DNA of 23,889 bases from JAUCQB01 sp964586235 (GCA_964586235.1 CAZPIO010000125.1:1-23889), one strand, 5' to 3'; shown: positions 1 through 7,972, numbered from the stretch's first letter. Made by a program: numbers and translations. The notes: generated by a model from the letters alone, not told the origin.

Positions 1-2
1 GC

Positions 3-3000
3 GCGGGGAACATTGACCGCGATCCCGCCTTGCTCAATCCCTGGGGTGCCGACGGCATCCGCGGCACGGCCGACGACGATCTCCGGCTCATGCCCGGCTC
101 TCCCTGCATCGATGCCGGTACGAACAGCATTCTGGCTGAAGCGACCGATCTCGGCGGCGGACCGCGATTCCTCGATGATCCGAACACACAGGACACGGGC
201 AGCGGTTCCGCTCCGATCATCGACATGGGCGCTGATGAGTTCGATTCGAGCGAGGACACCGACGGTGATGGAATTCCTCCCGGGGACGACAACTGCCCGA
301 CCACATACAACCCCGACCAGACGGACACCGACGGTGACGGTTTCGGCGACGCCTGCGAACGGATCGTTTTCGTCAATGACGATGCCCCCGACGGCGGCGA
401 TGGAACGACCTGGGCCACGGCGTGTAACGAGCTCCAGGACGGTCTGATGGCCGCGCAGGGCTCGGGAAGGGCGGTCCGGGAGGTCTGGGTGGCCAAAGGT
501 GTCTACAAGCCCGACCGCGGCCGCGGCCTCACGCCGAACGACCGGGCCCTCTCTTTCAGGTTGATCAACGGCCTGGCCATCCGCGGCGGGTTTGCCGGAA
601 ACGAGGACCCGGCGACGTTTGACCTGGCCAGCCGCCGTTTCGCGGAGAACGAGACCATTCTGAGCGGCGATCTGGCCGGCGACGACGGTCTGGACTTTGC
701 CGGCAAAGTCGAGAACAGCCGGCATGTCGTGATTGCCAGCAACACCGATCCCAGCGCAGTCCTTGACGGCTGCGTGATCAGCGGCGGATACGCGGACTGG
801 GCCAACTCATGGGACGAAGGACGCGGCGCTGGCGTGTACAACATGTCTGGCAGCCCGACGCTGATCGATTGCACAGTGAGGACCAACTTCGCAGACGGTA
901 TGGGTGGCGGCGTCTACAATGCCTCGGGCGGAAGCCCCACGTTCATCCGCTGCGTGTTCGCGGAGAACGTGGGCAAGAGCTTCGGTGGCGGCGGCATGCG
1001 CAATGAGACCGGTATACGGGCGACGCTTACAGACTGCACGTTCAGCGCCAACAAGGCCTCGGATGGTGCCGGCATGTACAACCGCCAGAGCGACCCCGTG
1101 CTTGTCGGATGCATGTTCAACGGCAACTCAACCGCCGACACAACGGACGGCAGCGGCGGCGGCATGTTCAACTCGCGCAGCAATGCCAGCCTGACGCGCT
1201 GCAGTTTTGTCGGCAACACCGCGCGAGCGAAGGGCGGCGGCATCATGAACGTCTCCAGCAGCCCGGTTGTCGAGACCTGCACGTTCACCGCCAACAAGGT
1301 GGTTTCGAGCGGAACGTACGCCGGGGGGAGCGGCTGCTACAGCGAGTCCAGCAACCCGACGATCAGAAACTGCACGTTCAGTGAGAACGTGGCGGTTCGC
1401 GACGGCGGTGTGCTGTACAACCGGTCATCAAGCAATCCGGCGGTGGAGGCCTGCACTTTCTCGATGAACAGCGGCGACGGGGCGGTCAACAGCGACAGCA
1501 GTCCTGCCTACGCCAACTGCCAGTTCACCGGGAACACGTGGTCGGGCATGCTCAACCTGGGCGGGACACCCGTGATCCGTGACTGCGTGTTCCAGGGCAA
1601 CAAGAGCTCGGGAATATGGAATCGCGGGTCCACCAGCCCCCTGGTCCTGCGGTGCACCTTTTCCGAGAACTCGGCTACCTACGGCGGCGGGGTCTATCAC
1701 AACGGGACCGGCACGCCGGTGCTCGTCTCGTGCATCTTCGTGAAGAACACGTGTACGACAATCGGCGGGGGTGTCTCCTGCGCCGGGAAGATGCGCGTGA
1801 TCAACTGCTTGTTCGCCGGCAACACCGCCAATTATGGAGGCGGCATGGGCGGCTACAACGCCAGCCCTTCGATGATCAACTGCGTTTTCAGCGGCAACTC
1901 GGCCGCCACCGATGGCGGGGGGATCTACTTCCAGGAGAGCAGTGTCCTTTCGCTGGCCAACTGCACCTTCAGTCGAAACACGGCCACCCATGGCCGTGGC
2001 GTCGCCTGTCATTCATACCAGCAGGCCAAGCCGAGTACCGTGACCATGGCCAACTGCATCCTCTGGGATGGGGGTGACGAAATCTGGGCGGACGACAACT
2101 CGGTGTTCAACCTGTCCTGGAGCAATATCCAGGGAGGGTATGCCGGGCAGCACAACATCAACCGCAACCCCCTGTTTGCGGATGCCGACGGTGCGGACAA
2201 CATCGCCGGAAACGCCGATGATGATCTGCACCTGTTGGCCGGCTCACCGTGCCTCGATGCCGGCAGTAATCTTCTCGTACCCGCGGATGCGGCGGATCTG
2301 GACGGCGACGGTAACCTGGAGGAGCGGATTCCGATCGCTGCCGACGGCAAGCCGAGGTTCGTGGACGATGCGTGCTTGGCAGATACCGGCGCCGGTGATC
2401 CGCCGAACTACCCGGCGGTTGTCGATATGGGAGCCTTCGAGTACGAGCCCCCGGCCGACTGCGATGGTGACGGTATCCTCAACGAACAGGACAACTGCCC
2501 AGGTGCTGCCAACGTCGGCCAAGAGGACGTCGACGGCGATGGTTTCGGCGACGTGTGCGACAACTGCCCCAGGGTTCCGCACCCGAGCCAGGAGGACCGC
2601 GACGACGACGGTCTCGGCGATGCGTGCGACAACTGTCCGCTGGTTGCCAACCTCGATCAGGCTGACATGGATGCCGACGGCCGCGGCGACGTTTGCGATG
2701 AAGACGCCGATGGCGACGGCGCGCCTGATGCCCAGGACAATTGTCTGGGTATGCCCAACGCGGACCAGGCGAACAGTGACAGTGACAGTCTCGGTGATGC
2801 ATGCGACAACTGCCCGAACGTGGCGAACCCTGATCAGGCCGACGGCGATGGTGACAGGATTGGGGATGTCTGCGACGAGGACAAGGACAATGACGGACTC
2901 CCCGATGGCCAGGACAATTGCCCGCTGATCGCCAATTTCGGCCAGGAGGATGGTGATGGAGACGGTGTGGGCGATGTCTGCGACGAATGCCCGGACACGC

Positions 3001-3263
3001 TGCCGGGCGTTCCGGTGGATGGAGCCGGCTGCCCCGCACCCATCAAGGCTGACTTCGACCACGACGGCGATGTTGACCAGGCTGATTTCGGGCACCTTCA
3101 GGCTTGTATCAGTGGTGCGGGCGCTGCTACGAACGATCCCGCTTGTGCGGATGCCCGCTTCGACGCCGATGGTGACATTGACCGTGATGAGGTAGGGCTG
3201 TTCCTGGGGTGCCTGAGCGGTCCCGGGCTGCCGGCGGATCCGGATTGCGCAAACGGCCAATAA
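3..3263 (+). CDS. Secreted beta-helix protein with TSP3 repeats and dockerin-like C-terminus (5'-truncated)
   Basis: The frame is open from the first complete codon, so the true start lies outside the window. The visible part begins with the end of one beta-helix module, carrying the 'GSPCIDAG ... DMGADE' signature of choice-of-anchor Q domains. A short thrombospondin type 3 stretch follows (about 255-360, DTDGDG...DNCP). A second beta-helix module (about 366-2270) is built of roughly 25-residue turns reading GGGxxN..S.P.L..CTF..N, and it closes with its own GSPCLDAG and VDMGAFEYE. Six or seven Asp-rich calcium-binding TSP3 repeats (about 2460-3010) lead into an EF-hand pair (about 3049-3245, DFDHDGDVDQADFG and DADGDIDRDE) resembling type I dockerin. 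The role is probably a large extracellular adhesin or polysaccharide-binding protein; the ligand is unknown. No membrane anchor is visible at the C-terminus. A weak 5-bp hairpin (3265-3277) follows the stop codon. Confidence 0.9.
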   Translation, partial: AGNIDRDPALLNPWGADGIRGTADDDLRLMPGSPCIDAGTNSILAEATDLGGGPRFLDDPNTQDTGSGSAPIIDMGADEFDSSEDTDGDGIPPGDDNCPTTYNPDQTDTDGDGFGDACERIVFVNDDAPDGGDGTTWATACNELQDGLMAAQGSGRAVREVWVAKGVYKPDRGRGLTPNDRALSFRLINGLAIRGGFAGNEDPATFDLASRRFAENETILSGDLAGDDGLDFAGKVENSRHVVIASNTDPSAVLDGCVISGGYADWANSWDEGRGAGVYNMSGSPTLIDCTVRTNFADGMGGGVYNASGGSPTFIRCVFAENVGKSFGGGGMRNETGIRATLTDCTFSANKASDGAGMYNRQSDPVLVGCMFNGNSTADTTDGSGGGMFNSRSNASLTRCSFVGNTARAKGGGIMNVSSSPVVETCTFTANKVVSSGTYAGGSGCYSESSNPTIRNCTFSENVAVRDGGVLYNRSSSNPAVEACTFSMNSGDGAVNSDSSPAYANCQFTGNTWSGMLNLGGTPVIRDCVFQGNKSSGIWNRGSTSPLVLRCTFSENSATYGGGVYHNGTGTPVLVSCIFVKNTCTTIGGGVSCAGKMRVINCLFAGNTANYGGGMGGYNASPSMINCVFSGNSAATDGGGIYFQESSVLSLANCTFSRNTATHGRGVACHSYQQAKPSTVTMANCILWDGGDEIWADDNSVFNLSWSNIQGGYAGQHNINRNPLFADADGADNIAGNADDDLHLLAGSPCLDAGSNLLVPADAADLDGDGNLEERIPIAADGKPRFVDDACLADTGAGDPPNYPAVVDMGAFEYEPPADCDGDGILNEQDNCPGAANVGQEDVDGDGFGDVCDNCPRVPHPSQEDRDDDGLGDACDNCPLVANLDQADMDADGRGDVCDEDADGDGAPDAQDNCLGMPNADQANSDSDSLGDACDNCPNVANPDQADGDGDRIGDVCDEDKDNDGLPDGQDNCPLIANFGQEDGDGDGVGDVCDECPDTLPGVPVDGAGCPAPIKADFDHDGDVDQADFGHLQACISGAGAATNDPACADARFDADGDIDRDEVGLFLGCLSGPGLPADPDCANGQ

Positions 3264-3304
3264 ACGCGGTATCCGCGAAGGAGTGAATCGTGCGGGAGGG
3301 GCGC

Positions 3305-3422
3305 CTACGCCTTGTGCTCACTCTTCGGCTGCCAGCGGAGGTCCGGTTTTCGGGCGGCGGTGACTTCGTCGAGGCGGTGGACGGGCGTGGTCAGGGGGGT
3401 GTGGTGGAAGACCTCGGGATGC
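3305..3422 (-). pseudogene. gcvPB 3'-end fragment (duplicated tail)
   Basis: Read on the minus strand, this stretch encodes the last 32 or so residues of a GcvPB protein. The segment from PLTTPVHRLDEV to DLRWQP is identical to the C-terminus of the intact gcvPB that ends at 4176, then a different tail follows (KSEHKA, stop at 3305). There is no start codon and no upstream part of the gene, so it is a remnant. At DNA level 3326-3422 matches 4188-4284 at roughly 90 percent without gaps. The fragment starts one base after the stop codon of the DUF5615 gene. Within the 24 identical residues all four base differences are synonymous. This suggests descent from a functional, diverged gcvPB rather than decay of a recent local copy. 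Confidence 0.85.
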
Positions 3423-3785
3423 CTAGGTGCTGGGCAGCATCCCCCGAACACGTACCTTACGATCGCTGACGACGATGAACGCGTTCCTGGCCTGGGTTTC
3501 CACGTCGGTCCAGACCCGGCCAAGACGTTCAAGCCGGTCAGCCAAGCTTGGAGATGTGAGCCGGATCAAGACGACCCCATGTGACACCAGTTTGCGGTGG
3601 AAGACCAGTTCGCCGAAGTCCTTGTCAGCAGTGATCAGAACGCGAGATTCGTCACGGGCGATGGCCAAAAGTTCATCATCAGGCCGTTGCGTCAGTGATT
3701 CCGCGGCATAGAGGACATCGTGTCCCTGTGAACGGAGCCACCCGACGATATCGGCATGGATATTCTCATCAGCCAGGAACTTCAC
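3423..3785 (-). CDS. DUF5615 family PIN-like protein (putative toxin / nuclease)
   Basis: This 120-residue protein begins MKFLADENIH and contains LITADKDFGELVF at about residues 50-62. These are the hallmark acidic segments of the DUF5615 (COG4634) PIN-like fold, where Asp5, Glu6 and Asp54/Asp56 would be the candidate metal ligands. Families of this type are predicted RNases and are usually paired with a DUF433 partner, as here. The start is GTG at 3785, with GGGAG just upstream in the 15-base gap after the DUF433 gene, so the two are very likely cotranscribed. The stop codon lies one base from the gcvPB tail fragment. Toxin activity is inferred from family and pairing and is not shown by the sequence alone. 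Confidence 0.85.
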   Translation of the reverse strand: MKFLADENIHADIVGWLRSQGHDVLYAAESLTQRPDDELLAIARDESRVLITADKDFGELVFHRKLVSHGVVLIRLTSPSLADRLERLGRVWTDVETQARNAFIVVSDRKVRVRGMLPST

Positions 3786-3800
3786 GAGTGGCTCCCGTGT

Positions 3801-4025
3801 TCAGCGGTACAGTGTCTCTTCCATACCGATCACTGCTGCCGCGTAGAGCAAGGAGGCTCGGATGTGCTCCGGCGTCAGGCGCGGGTGGCCGCGCAGAAGC
3901 TCCGCCTGATCCACGCCTCGCCCGAGCTCGGTGAGGACATGCTCTACTGTGAGGCGGGTGCCCTTGAATACCGGCTTACCCATCATCACGTCCGGCCGTT
4001 CTTCGATGTAGTCCTGCCAAGCCAT
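3801..4025 (-). CDS. DUF433 family protein (putative antitoxin)
   Basis: This 74-residue protein has the typical DUF433 (COG2442) order: a short strand region with MMGKPVFKGTRLTVEHVL (about residues 14-31), then helices with the LTPEHIRASLLYA segment. DUF433 proteins have a winged or simple helix-turn-helix fold and usually precede a DUF5615 or other PIN-like gene. The predicted role is to bind and neutralise the partner and possibly to repress its own promoter. The start ATG at 4025 is preceded by AGGTGA. It is the first gene of a two-gene unit and is separated from gcvPB by about 150 bases that hold two hairpins, so it probably has its own promoter. Confidence 0.85.
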   Translation of the reverse strand: MAWQDYIEERPDVMMGKPVFKGTRLTVEHVLTELGRGVDQAELLRGHPRLTPEHIRASLLYAAAVIGMEETLYR

Positions 4026-4039
4026 GCGTCACCTCGACA

Positions 4040-4071
4040 AGTATTGTACTACCGGATATGCCCCATTTGCC
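4040..4071 (-). promoter_or_regulatory. Candidate promoter and operator of the DUF433-DUF5615 pair
   Basis: On the minus strand a TACAAT hexamer (4048-4043) matches a sigma-70 -10 box at five of six positions and lies 17 bases upstream of the DUF433 start codon, which leaves room for a short leader with an AGGTGA ribosome site. It sits inside an imperfect dyad (AGTA-CAA-TACT, 4040-4050) that could be an autoregulatory operator. The -35 region is poor. The stretch is AT-rich compared with its surroundings. Confidence 0.35.
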
Positions 4072-4094
4072 ATCCCCCCCTGAGTGTCGAGAAT

Positions 4095-4111
4095 CGGGCT
4101 CGGAGAGCCCG
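4095..4111 (-). terminator. Hairpin between gcvPB and the DUF433 gene
   Basis: CGGGCT and AGCCCG pair in a 6-bp stem around a 5-base loop. It is the second hairpin after the gcvPB stop. No T-run follows on the minus strand, so termination is only a suggestion. Confidence 0.3.
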
Positions 4112-4155
4112 CCTGTGATGTCGTGGGACTGGTACTGCGAGAACACGGACCGAGA

Positions 4156-4175
4156 TGCCGACGAGGGCGTCGGCA
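4156..4175 (-). terminator. Hairpin immediately after gcvPB stop codon
   Basis: TGCCGACG and CGTCGGCA form a perfect 8-bp stem with a 4-base loop, directly adjoining the gcvPB stop codon (4176-4178). Position and strength suggest a transcription terminator or 3'-end stabiliser for the gcv operon. There is no clear T-tract. Confidence 0.5.
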
Positions 4176-5687
4176 CTACTTGGGAGGCGGCTGCCAGCGG
4201 AGGTCCGGCTTTCGGGCCGCGGTGACCTCATCGAGGCGGTGGACGGGCGTGGTCAGGGGGGCGCGGTGGAGGATCTCGGGGTGCTCGCGGGCCTCGCGGG
4301 CGATTTGGACCATGGCATCGACGAAGCTGTCCAGCGTGGCGAGCGATTCGCACTCGGTGGGCTCGACCATGAGGCAATGATGCACCGGCCAGCTCATGGT
4401 CGGCGGGTGGATGGAGTGGTCGATCAGCCGCTTGGCGACGTCGAGTTCGGTGACGCCCTGTTCGGTGAACTCCGGGACCATGATGAACTCGTGAGCGTAG
4501 GGCGGCTCGAAGGGGAAGCGATAGTGCTGCCGGAGCCGGGCCGCCAGGTAGTTGGCGGATATAACGGCGAGTTCGCTCACTTCGCGCAGGCCGTCCGGGC
4601 CGAGGGCACGGATGTAGGTGTAGGCCCGGATCAGGACGCCGATCTGCCCGTAGAACGATCGGACGCGACCGATCGACTGTGGACCGGGTGATGCCCAGCC
4701 GTAGGTGCCGTCGTCGTTGCGGACGACTTGCGGTCCAGGCAGGAACGGCCGCAACCGCTCACTCACCGCTACCGGGCCGGCCCCAGGGCCGCCGCAGCCG
4801 TGCGGGGTGCTGAAACTCTTGTGCAGGTTGTAGTGCATCACGTCCACGCCGAACTCACCCGGGCGTGCGATCCCGAGGATCGCGTTCATATTAGCCCCGT
4901 CGAGGTATAGCAGGGCGCCTCTGGCGTGGAGGATCTCGGCGATGTCGGCGATCTGGGGGTCGAAGAGGCCGGCGGTGTTGGGATTCGTGATCATCAGGGC
5001 GGCGGTCTGCTCGTCCACCTTGCGGCGCAGGTCGTCGAGGTCCACGCGGCCGTCCGGCCGTGACGCCACGGTCATGGTATGCCGCCCGCAGACCGCGCAG
5101 GACGCTGGATTGGTGCCGTGGGCGGTGTCGGGCGTCAGGACATTGGGGCGCGCTTGGCCCTGGCTGCGGTGCCAGGCGCTGATGATCATCAGGCCGGTCA
5201 TCTCGCCGTGGGCTCCGGCGCACGGCTGCAGGGTGACCTCGGCGAGGCCGGCGATTTCGGCGAGGAAGACGCGCAGGTGGTAGAGGACTTCAAGGATGCC
5301 CTGGACGTCGGCCTCGGGCTGCAGTGGGTGCAGTTCGGTGAAGCCCGGCAGGGCGGCTGCCCGCTCGTTGACCTTAGGGTTGTACTTCATGGTGCAGGAG
5401 CCGAGCGGGTAGAAATTGGCATCCACGCTGAACAGGCGGCGGGCCAGACGGGTGTAATGGCGCACCAGGTCCAATTCGCCCATTTCAGGCAGCGGCGGCG
5501 GCGAGTCCGCGAGCAGCTCACGCGGGATCACGGCTGCGGCATCGACCGCCGGGATATCCGACCCGGGCAGTGAGACCGCCGAAGCCCCGGGCGTCGTGAG
5601 TTCAAACACCAGCTTCTCAGGCGGCGCCAGTCCGGCCGCTCGAAGGGTGTCGGCATTTTCCGTGGTTCTGGCTGGTTCCTGGCTCAT
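4176..5687 (-). CDS. gcvPB: Glycine dehydrogenase (decarboxylating), subunit 2 (P protein, PLP-bearing half)
   Basis: This 503-residue protein matches the usual length and motifs of the catalytic half of a split P protein. It binds pyridoxal phosphate, decarboxylates glycine and passes the aminomethyl group to the lipoyl arm of GcvH. The PLP lysine is Lys290 in YNLHKSFSTPHG. Other typical stretches are FYPLGSCTMKYNPK (about 92-105), DTAHGTNPAS (about 187-196) and the YLDGANMNAI segment (about 261-270). Residue 298 is Cys where the family consensus HGGGGPG has Gly. The ATG at 5687 lies 19 bases after the small gene upstream and it is the last gene of the gcv operon. Its 3' 97 bases are duplicated downstream. 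Confidence 0.96.
   Translation of the reverse strand: MSQEPARTTENADTLRAAGLAPPEKLVFELTTPGASAVSLPGSDIPAVDAAAVIPRELLADSPPPLPEMGELDLVRHYTRLARRLFSVDANFYPLGSCTMKYNPKVNERAAALPGFTELHPLQPEADVQGILEVLYHLRVFLAEIAGLAEVTLQPCAGAHGEMTGLMIISAWHRSQGQARPNVLTPDTAHGTNPASCAVCGRHTMTVASRPDGRVDLDDLRRKVDEQTAALMITNPNTAGLFDPQIADIAEILHARGALLYLDGANMNAILGIARPGEFGVDVMHYNLHKSFSTPHGCGGPGAGPVAVSERLRPFLPGPQVVRNDDGTYGWASPGPQSIGRVRSFYGQIGVLIRAYTYIRALGPDGLREVSELAVISANYLAARLRQHYRFPFEPPYAHEFIMVPEFTEQGVTELDVAKRLIDHSIHPPTMSWPVHHCLMVEPTECESLATLDSFVDAMVQIAREAREHPEILHRAPLTTPVHRLDEVTAARKPDLRWQPPPK
4188..4284 (-). repeat. Direct repeat partner of 3326-3422 (gcvPB 3' end)
   Basis: This 97-base segment of the intact gcvPB recurs at 3326-3422 in the same orientation, offset by 862 bases, with about nine substitutions and no gap. 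The two copies bracket the DUF433-DUF5615 pair. Confidence 0.9.
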
Positions 5688-5706
5688 AATCTCCGGCGTC
5701 CGATTC

Positions 5707-6090
5707 TCACAGTGGTTTAGCCCACCATGCCTTGTAGCTCTGGGTCGAGTGAAGCTGCCTGCTCTGCAGGTCCACGATCAGCAACGTGCGGTACGACTTC
5801 TGCAACTGCGCATGGATTCTCAGCAGATCGGCGGCGCTGCAGTTGTTCTCCACGTGGATGCATTCCTTCCGGGGTGACAGCCGGGCGTAGCTGAGTCCCT
5901 TGCCGAGGTAGTCGACGGTTCCCTCGGGGCCCGGACGGCAGCCTTCCATTTTGAGCAGGGCCGCCTTCACCTGTTCGGGGTTGGCGAAGGGCGCGGCTTT
6001 CTTGATCATCCTGGCTGCCTGTTTGGGCTCGACCGGAAAGGTCGTCTCCGGCGGCACGGTCAGTTGAATGAACTGGACGTCGTAACCCAC
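5707..6090 (-). CDS. Uncharacterised small protein between gcvPA and gcvPB
   Basis: This is a 127-residue soluble protein starting at GTG 6090 with GAGG seven bases upstream. Gaps are 13 bases after gcvPA and 19 bases before gcvPB, so it is embedded in the glycine cleavage operon. I do not recognise the family. It begins MGYDVQFIQL, has a Lys/Ala-rich helical middle (about 22-48), a 'CIHVENNCSAADLLRIHAQL' segment with two Cys residues, and ends LLIVDLQSRQLHSTQSYKAWW. No signal peptide, membrane segment or known cofactor motif is visible. The context suggests a role linked to glycine cleavage or to P-protein assembly, but this is inference. It could also be a passenger gene that spread with planctomycete gcv operons. 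Confidence 0.75.
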   Translation of the reverse strand: MGYDVQFIQLTVPPETTFPVEPKQAARMIKKAAPFANPEQVKAALLKMEGCRPGPEGTVDYLGKGLSYARLSPRKECIHVENNCSAADLLRIHAQLQKSYRTLLIVDLQSRQLHSTQSYKAWWAKPL

Positions 6091-6103
6091 GGCTGATCCT
6101 CGA

Positions 6104-7441
6104 CTACGCTTTCCGCAGCACTTCGACGAGGCGGTCGATTTCCTGTTTCGTTCTTTTCTCGGTGCAGGCGACCATGAAGCAGTCTTTCAACTCGGGGAAC
6201 CGCTGCCCGAGAGGAACGCCCGCCAGGATGCCCTCCTCGTGGCATCGCTCCAGCAGGCTCGCAACGTCGCGACGCGTCTGAATGACGAACTCCTTGAAAA
6301 AGGGGCTCGCGAATCGAAGCTTGAAGCCGTCGATGCCGGTGATGGCTTGGGCGGCGTAATGAGCCTTCGCCACGCACAAACCCGCGATACGGGCAAGCCC
6401 CCGCGGCCCGACGGCGCTCAGGTAGATGGCCGCCCGGATGGCCAGCAGACCCTGGTTGGTACAGATGTTGCTGGTGGCCCGCTCGCGACGGATGTGCTGC
6501 TCGCGGGTCTGCAGGGTCAGGCAGTAGGCCCGGCGGCCGCTGGCATCGGTGGTCGCGCCGACGAGCCGGCCGGGCAGCTTGCGCATGAACTCGGTGCGGC
6601 AGGCCATGAAGCCGAGCGTCGGCCCGCCGAAGGCCATGGGGATACCGAGTCCCTGGCCGTCGCCGACGGTGATATCGGCGCCCAGGTCGCCGGGGCGTTT
6701 CAGGATGCCGCAACTGATCGGATCGACGCTGGCGATCATCAGGGCGCCCGCGCCGTGGGCGATCTCGGAGAGCCGGTCCAGCCGTTCGATGCAGCCCAGG
6801 AAGTTGGGCGACTGGATGACGACGGCCGTGGTCTCGGCGTTCACGAGCTTGCGCAACTCGTCTTCGTCGGTTTGTCCGCCGTTCATGGGGCAGGTGACCA
6901 GTTCCATCGGCAGTTCGCGGAGGTAGGTCTGGAGGGTCTCGCGAATATGCGGATGAATGGTGCCCGGCAGCACGACCCGGCGGCGTCCGTTGATCGAACG
7001 GGCCATGAGCACCGCTTCGCCGACCGCGCTTGCACCTTCGTAGAGAGACGCGTTGGAAACGTCCATACCGGTGAGCTGGCAGATGAGCGTCTGGTACTCG
7101 TAGAGGGCCTGCAGCGCCCCCTGCGAGGCTTCGGCCTGGTAGGGGGTGTAGGCGGTGACGAATTCGCTCTGCGAGGCCAGGGCGTCGACCACTGTCGGCA
7201 CGAAGTGGTCGTACATGCCCGCCCCGAGGAAGCAGATCTGCCGGCTGCACGTGCGGTTGCCGTCCGCAAGCTTCTGCAGCTCGGCAAGCAGGTCGAGTTC
7301 GGTGAGCGCGCCGGGGAGATTCAGTCGTTGTTTCAGTCGAAATCGTTCGGGGATGTCCCTGAACAGATCGTCGACGCGCCGGGCGCCGATTGTGGCCAGC
7401 ATGTGCTGCACATCCCGTTCTGTAAGCTGCGTGAATCTCAT
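6104..7441 (-). CDS. gcvPA: Glycine dehydrogenase (decarboxylating), subunit 1 (P protein, N-terminal half)
   Basis: This 445-residue protein begins MRFTQLTERDVQHML and continues to DDLFRDIPERFRL, the standard opening of GcvPA. Further family stretches are CFLGAGMYDHFVP and YTPYQAEASQGALQALYEYQT (which includes the glycine-binding pocket region), then DPISCGILKRPGDLGADI. The subunit has a PLP-dependent fold but lacks the PLP lysine, which is supplied by GcvPB in the heterotetramer. I chose the ATG at 7441 because it matches where homologues start. An in-frame TTG at 7462 with GAGG eight bases upstream would add seven residues and cannot be excluded. It lies 97 bases downstream of gcvH and 13 bases upstream of the small unknown gene. 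Confidence 0.95.
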   Translation of the reverse strand: MRFTQLTERDVQHMLATIGARRVDDLFRDIPERFRLKQRLNLPGALTELDLLAELQKLADGNRTCSRQICFLGAGMYDHFVPTVVDALASQSEFVTAYTPYQAEASQGALQALYEYQTLICQLTGMDVSNASLYEGASAVGEAVLMARSINGRRRVVLPGTIHPHIRETLQTYLRELPMELVTCPMNGGQTDEDELRKLVNAETTAVVIQSPNFLGCIERLDRLSEIAHGAGALMIASVDPISCGILKRPGDLGADITVGDGQGLGIPMAFGGPTLGFMACRTEFMRKLPGRLVGATTDASGRRAYCLTLQTREQHIRRERATSNICTNQGLLAIRAAIYLSAVGPRGLARIAGLCVAKAHYAAQAITGIDGFKLRFASPFFKEFVIQTRRDVASLLERCHEEGILAGVPLGQRFPELKDCFMVACTEKRTKQEIDRLVEVLRKA

Positions 7442-7538
7442 TTGATCTCGTGAGGCCGGCAAAGCCGATGCCTCGTCTGGCGCTTGATGGTGTTCGGAGG
7501 CTCGCTCAGGGGCGTTCTCGGTACGGTTCAGCGTCGGG

Positions 7539-7928
7539 CTATGCGGAGGTGGCCAGGAGCCGATCGTACGCCGAGGCGTCCAGGAGCGAGTCGAGCTCCG
7601 ACAAGTCGGATGCCCGCACCTTGATCATCCAGCCCTGGCCGTAGGGATCGTTGTTGACCAGCTCGGGAGCATCGCCCAGGGCCTTGTTCACTTCCACGAC
7701 CTCGCCGCTGGCCGCGGTGAACAACTCGCTGGTGGCCTTGACGGACTCGATCTCGCCGCAGGCCTGGCCGGCGGTGACTTTCGTGCCGACGGCCGGCAGG
7801 TCGACGAAAGTGATGTCCGCCAGTTGCTCCGTTGCGAACTTCGTGATCCCGAGGGTCACGATGCCGCCCTCGGCGAGGGCCCACTCGTGCGTTTTGGTGT
7901 ACTTGCGATCGCTGGGGGTTGAACTCAC
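7539..7928 (-). CDS. gcvH: Glycine cleavage system H protein
   Basis: This 129-residue lipoyl carrier protein shuttles the aminomethyl group between the P, T and L proteins. The lipoylated residue is Lys64 in GEIESVKATSE. YTKTHEWA at the N-terminus and NNDPYGQGWMIKV at about residues 92-104 are family signatures, and the length is usual. The frame is open far upstream inside gcvT, but the GTG at 7928 is preceded by AGGAGG ten bases upstream and gives the standard N-terminus, so that start was chosen. It lies 44 bases after gcvT. Confidence 0.95.
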   Translation of the reverse strand: MSSTPSDRKYTKTHEWALAEGGIVTLGITKFATEQLADITFVDLPAVGTKVTAGQACGEIESVKATSELFTAASGEVVEVNKALGDAPELVNNDPYGQGWMIKVRASDLSELDSLLDASAYDRLLATSA

Positions 7929-7972
7929 CTGCTTGACCTCCTGGTTCTGGCGGGCTCCGGGGACTGCATCCC

